Below, piece by piece: positions 33,026 through 35,670 of a stretch of 35,670 bases of DNA. Each line of letters opens with the position of its first letter. Position 1 is the first letter of the stretch. Made by a program: the position numbers and the translations under genes. The notes under the pieces were generated by a model. It had not been told where the DNA came from, made no database searches, and worked only from the letters and a program-made list of their open reading frames with translations. This DNA is from Methylobacterium sp. Leaf123 (lineage in GTDB: Bacteria > Pseudomonadota > Alphaproteobacteria > Rhizobiales > Beijerinckiaceae): contig NZ_LMNS01000009.1 of NCBI RefSeq assembly GCF_001423405.1, positions 66,414 to 102,083 on the forward strand, given 5' to 3'.

Positions 33026-35140
33026 ATGTCGCCGTTTCTGACGCGCCTGTTCGCATCGGCCAGCGCTCTCGGCGTGAGCACGCTTCCGGGCCATGCGCTC
33101 GATCCGACCGTGGTCGAGCTGGAGGAATTGCAGGTCACGGCGCAGGGTGGTTCGGCAAATCCCGTTGCGGCGGTCGCGGGGCCGGCATCGAACCTGAAAA
33201 CCCGGATCTCATCGTCGGTCCTGGCCCTCCCGGGCAACAGCACGGTGATCGATGCCGCGGAGATCGCTCGCCTGCCGGTGCAAAGCTACGGCGACCTCTT
33301 CCGCCCCGTGGCAGGCTTCGATGTCTCGAATTACGGCCAGGGCAGTGTGGGATACGGCATCGCCCTGCGCGGCTTCAGCGATGCCGAGCACGGCCGTGAC
33401 ATCGCCGTCTTCATCGACGGGGTGCCGATCAACGAGGTCTCCTCGATCCACACCCCGAACTATGTCGATCTCAATCCGCTGATTCCGGAGACCATCCGCT
33501 CCATCAGCATCGTGCGCGGCCCGTTCTCGGTCGAAGCGGGCGACGCCAATCTCGGCGGCTCGATCTTCATCGACAGCAAGCGGGCCGAGCCTGTCTCGAC
33601 CGTCGGCGCGTCGGGCGGCTCCTTCGGCACGGGGCGCGGCCTTGCCACCTTCAGCCAGGTCGGCCCGGGGATCCAGCCCTTCCTCGCCTATGAGGGCTAC
33701 GGCACCGGGGGCTATCGCGAGAACGGCGATCTCGGGCGCTACAACGCCTTCAACAAGGTCACGATCCCCCTCGATCTCGGCTCCAGCCTGTCGCTGCGGG
33801 TGCAGATATACGGCACGGGCTTCGGGCAGCCGGGCTACCTGGCGCGCGACCTCGTGCGCGCCGGTCGCGTCTCACCGCGGGCCGCCACCAACATCACCGA
33901 TGGCGGCGGCAAGACCCTGCAGACCTTCGTGGCCAACTACGTCAACGGTGGGCCGGACGACGAGGTGTCGGCGCTTCTCTATGCCAGCCACGACGTGTTC
34001 AGCCGCTTCTCGGATTTCGGCGCCGGCCAGCGCGGACAGGTCGAGGAACGGGAGACCGCGGGCGGCCGCATCCGCCAGATCTGGACGACGAGCCTGTTCG
34101 ACGCGCTGCCGACCCAGTTCCTCGTCGGCGGCGATTGGCGCAGCGATGCGCTCGACGTGAACACCGGCCCCTCGATCGCGCGCAGCTTCACCGCACGGAC
34201 CCTCGATCTCGACCTCTCGCAGCACAACCTCGCGGCCTACGCGCAGGTGCAGGTCAGGCCGGCGCCCTGGCTGAAGCTGACCGGCGGCGCCCGCTTTGAC
34301 CAGTTCTTCTACGACATGCGCAACAACCTCGACCCGGCCCTGTCGCCCAAGGTCAGCCCGAACGTGGCCTCCCCCAAGGGCGGCGCCGCGCTCACGCCTT
34401 TCGACTGGCTGGAGCTGTTCGCCAATTACGGCCAGGGCTTCCGCAGCCCCTCCGCTTCGAGCGAATTGACGGGCAATCCCCGCCTCACCCCGCTGACCGT
34501 CGAGAGTACGGAAGGCGGCGGCCGCCTCGTGTTCGACCGGATCAGCCTCCTCGGCACGGTGTTCTTCACCGACATCGCCAACGAGGTCTTCCAGCCCGCG
34601 CCCGGCCTGCCCGTGCAGAATCTCGGCAAGTCCCGCCGCGACGGCTTCGAAATCGAGGCGAAGGTGCTGGCCTATCGTGACGGCCTCGACCGCGTGGCGT
34701 TGTTCGCCAACTATTCGGGCGTCTCCGCCCGATTGCTCAACGGCGCGCCATCCGTCTTCATCCCCAACGTGCCGGCGTCTCTGGCAACCCTCGGCGCCGA
34801 ATTCGACATCGCCGCACCGGCCGCCCTGTTGCCCACCGGACGCCTGACCGGTGCTGCCTACCTGTCCTACATCGGCGCCAAGCCGTTGACCGAAGACGGC
34901 TTGTTGCGCTCCTCGCCCTATCCGCGCGTCAGCGGCCGGCTCGCCTACCTCCACGCGAGCGGCTGGACGACCTACGGGCAGGCGACTTGGTATCCCGGCG
35001 ACCGCACGAGCGAGAGCATCTTCAACTTCGGCTCGTCGGTCTCTGCCTCGGCCGCCGAAATCTTCACCAGTCCGCAGCCGCGCCTGACGCTGTTGGCCGG
35101 GATCACCTCCAGCTTTGCAACAGGAGCACCTCTTCGATGA
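33026..35140 (+). CDS. TonB-dependent outer-membrane receptor, probable nickel (metal) importer
   Basis: 704 residues. A signal peptide (about 1-24, ending PGHA) is followed by a TonB-box-like EELQVTA (33-39). The plug domain runs from about residue 55: GNSTVIDAAEIARLPVQSYG, GYGIALRGFSDAEHGRD, IAVFIDGVPINE and IRSISIVRGPFSVEAG. A 22-strand barrel completes it, with FANYGQGFRSPSASSEL and late aromatic strands. It takes a chelated ligand across the outer membrane using TonB energy. Divergence from the urease operon and coupling to a DUF4198 protein suggest nickel; cobalt, iron or a lanthanide chelate remain possible. The ATG at 33026 is chosen because the signal peptide starts there. An ATGA overlap couples it to the next gene. 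Confidence 0.9.
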   Translation: MSPFLTRLFASASALGVSTLPGHALDPTVVELEELQVTAQGGSANPVAAVAGPASNLKTRISSSVLALPGNSTVIDAAEIARLPVQSYGDLFRPVAGFDVSNYGQGSVGYGIALRGFSDAEHGRDIAVFIDGVPINEVSSIHTPNYVDLNPLIPETIRSISIVRGPFSVEAGDANLGGSIFIDSKRAEPVSTVGASGGSFGTGRGLATFSQVGPGIQPFLAYEGYGTGGYRENGDLGRYNAFNKVTIPLDLGSSLSLRVQIYGTGFGQPGYLARDLVRAGRVSPRAATNITDGGGKTLQTFVANYVNGGPDDEVSALLYASHDVFSRFSDFGAGQRGQVEERETAGGRIRQIWTTSLFDALPTQFLVGGDWRSDALDVNTGPSIARSFTARTLDLDLSQHNLAAYAQVQVRPAPWLKLTGGARFDQFFYDMRNNLDPALSPKVSPNVASPKGGAALTPFDWLELFANYGQGFRSPSASSELTGNPRLTPLTVESTEGGGRLVFDRISLLGTVFFTDIANEVFQPAPGLPVQNLGKSRRDGFEIEAKVLAYRDGLDRVALFANYSGVSARLLNGAPSVFIPNVPASLATLGAEFDIAAPAALLPTGRLTGAAYLSYIGAKPLTEDGLLRSSPYPRVSGRLAYLHASGWTTYGQATWYPGDRTSESIFNFGSSVSASAAEIFTSPQPRLTLLAGITSSFATGAPLR

Positions 35141-35670
35141 GACGGATCGCCATCCTCGCCGCGCTGCTCGCCCTCACCACACCGGCGGCCGCCCACGACC
35201 TCTGGCTGGACCCCGCCGGCAATGGCGTGCAGGTCCTCTACGGGCATCCCCACGAGCCGGAACTGCCGAGTGCCGGCAAGCTGATGAGCCTGACCGCCTA
35301 CGAGCCTTCGGGCGCGGTGACGCTGGCCGCCAAGCGGGAGACCGGCCCCGTGCCCGCGCTCAGAGCCACACATCAGGGCGACGCGCTGTACGCCGCGGCC
35401 TACGACAACGGCTACTGGGTGCGCCTGCCCGACGGCAGCTACCGCAACGCCAGCAAGCGGATGCTTCCGCAGGCCGACAAGAGCCTGTGGTCGGTGAAGT
35501 TCGCCAAGGCCGCGTCCGGCCCGACGGCCCCGTGGGACAGAATCGTCGGCCAACCGCTGGAGATCGTCCCACTGGAGGATCCCGCCGCGGCCTCGGGCCA
35601 GATCCGGGTGCGGGTGCTGTTCGAGGGCCGTCCGCTCGACGGCGCCAGCGTGGTCGCCACCGACGGCGTG
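35137..35670 (+). CDS. DUF4198 (NikK/CbiK-type) periplasmic protein, truncated by window edge
   Basis: The frame is open for 178 codons from the ATG at 35137 to the window end. A signal peptide MRRIAILAALLALTTPAAA precedes the mature start HDLWLDP, the histidine-led N-terminus typical of DUF4198 (PF10670, COG5266). Such proteins accompany nickel and cobalt transporters as periplasmic components. Later segments are VLYGHPHEPELP, GYWVRLPDGS and IRVRVLFEGRPLDGASV, a carboxypeptidase-regulatory-like beta repeat. AGGAG lies 11 bases upstream, and the ATG overlaps the receptor's stop. An exposed N-terminal histidine could bind the metal. That it handles nickel here is inference. Confidence 0.8.
   Translation, partial: MRRIAILAALLALTTPAAAHDLWLDPAGNGVQVLYGHPHEPELPSAGKLMSLTAYEPSGAVTLAAKRETGPVPALRATHQGDALYAAAYDNGYWVRLPDGSYRNASKRMLPQADKSLWSVKFAKAASGPTAPWDRIVGQPLEIVPLEDPAAASGQIRVRVLFEGRPLDGASVVATDGV

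Overview
The window reads as a chromosomal segment of a high-GC alphaproteobacterium. The codon choice, the urease operon with an Amt and UT-type urea transporter, and the overall gene style point to Methylobacteriaceae (Methylobacterium/Methylorubrum) as the most likely source. This placement is inferred from gene content and was not checked against a database. No tRNA, rRNA, insertion sequence or CRISPR array was seen.

Left edge (1-1682): a Hint-domain protein runs off the left edge on the minus strand. It has a low-GC N-terminal half joined to a typical high-GC Hint domain. About 1 kb without a supportable gene follows.

Glycan island (1683-13297): nine glycosyltransferases and one methyltransferase. 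A minus-strand operon of six genes (bifunctional sucrose-phosphate-synthase-like enzyme, GT2, MurG-like GT-B, GT2, GT4, SAM methyltransferase) diverges from two coupled plus-strand GT4 genes. The 57-bp divergent gap between them holds two abutting perfect palindromes. Next come a zinc-ribbon/GT2 protein (minus) and, on plus, a GT29 (sialyltransferase-like) gene and a small DxD transferase. No polymerase, flippase, ABC exporter or sugar-nucleotide biosynthesis gene is present, so the island probably decorates an acceptor made elsewhere.

Housekeeping middle (13464-23149): two small proteins (one MmcQ/YjbR), an ABC-F ATPase, a methyl-accepting chemotaxis protein with a clear intrinsic terminator, two small unknown proteins, an AlkA-like DNA glycosylase, a CcdA-like membrane protein, a KefB/KefC-type K+/H+ antiporter and a pirin.

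Urea/nickel region (23638-35670): a minus-strand operon reads ureA-ureB-ureC-crcB-crcB-ureE-ureF-ureG-ureD-urea transporter-amt. It covers urea entry, a di-nickel urease with its full set of maturation factors, ammonium capture, and two fluoride-channel subunits placed between the structural and accessory genes. Fluoride is a known urease inhibitor, and the two subunits show different charge distributions that suggest opposite membrane orientations. Divergent from ureA, across a 637-bp AT-richer control region with a good promoter on each side and several inverted repeats, lies a TonB-dependent receptor. It is translationally coupled to a DUF4198 (NikK/CbiK-type) periplasmic protein that runs off the right edge. 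Together they look like an outer-membrane and periplasmic nickel route feeding the urease. The most noteworthy proposal is this combined module: metal import, fluoride protection, urea import, hydrolysis and ammonium recapture in one divergent locus.
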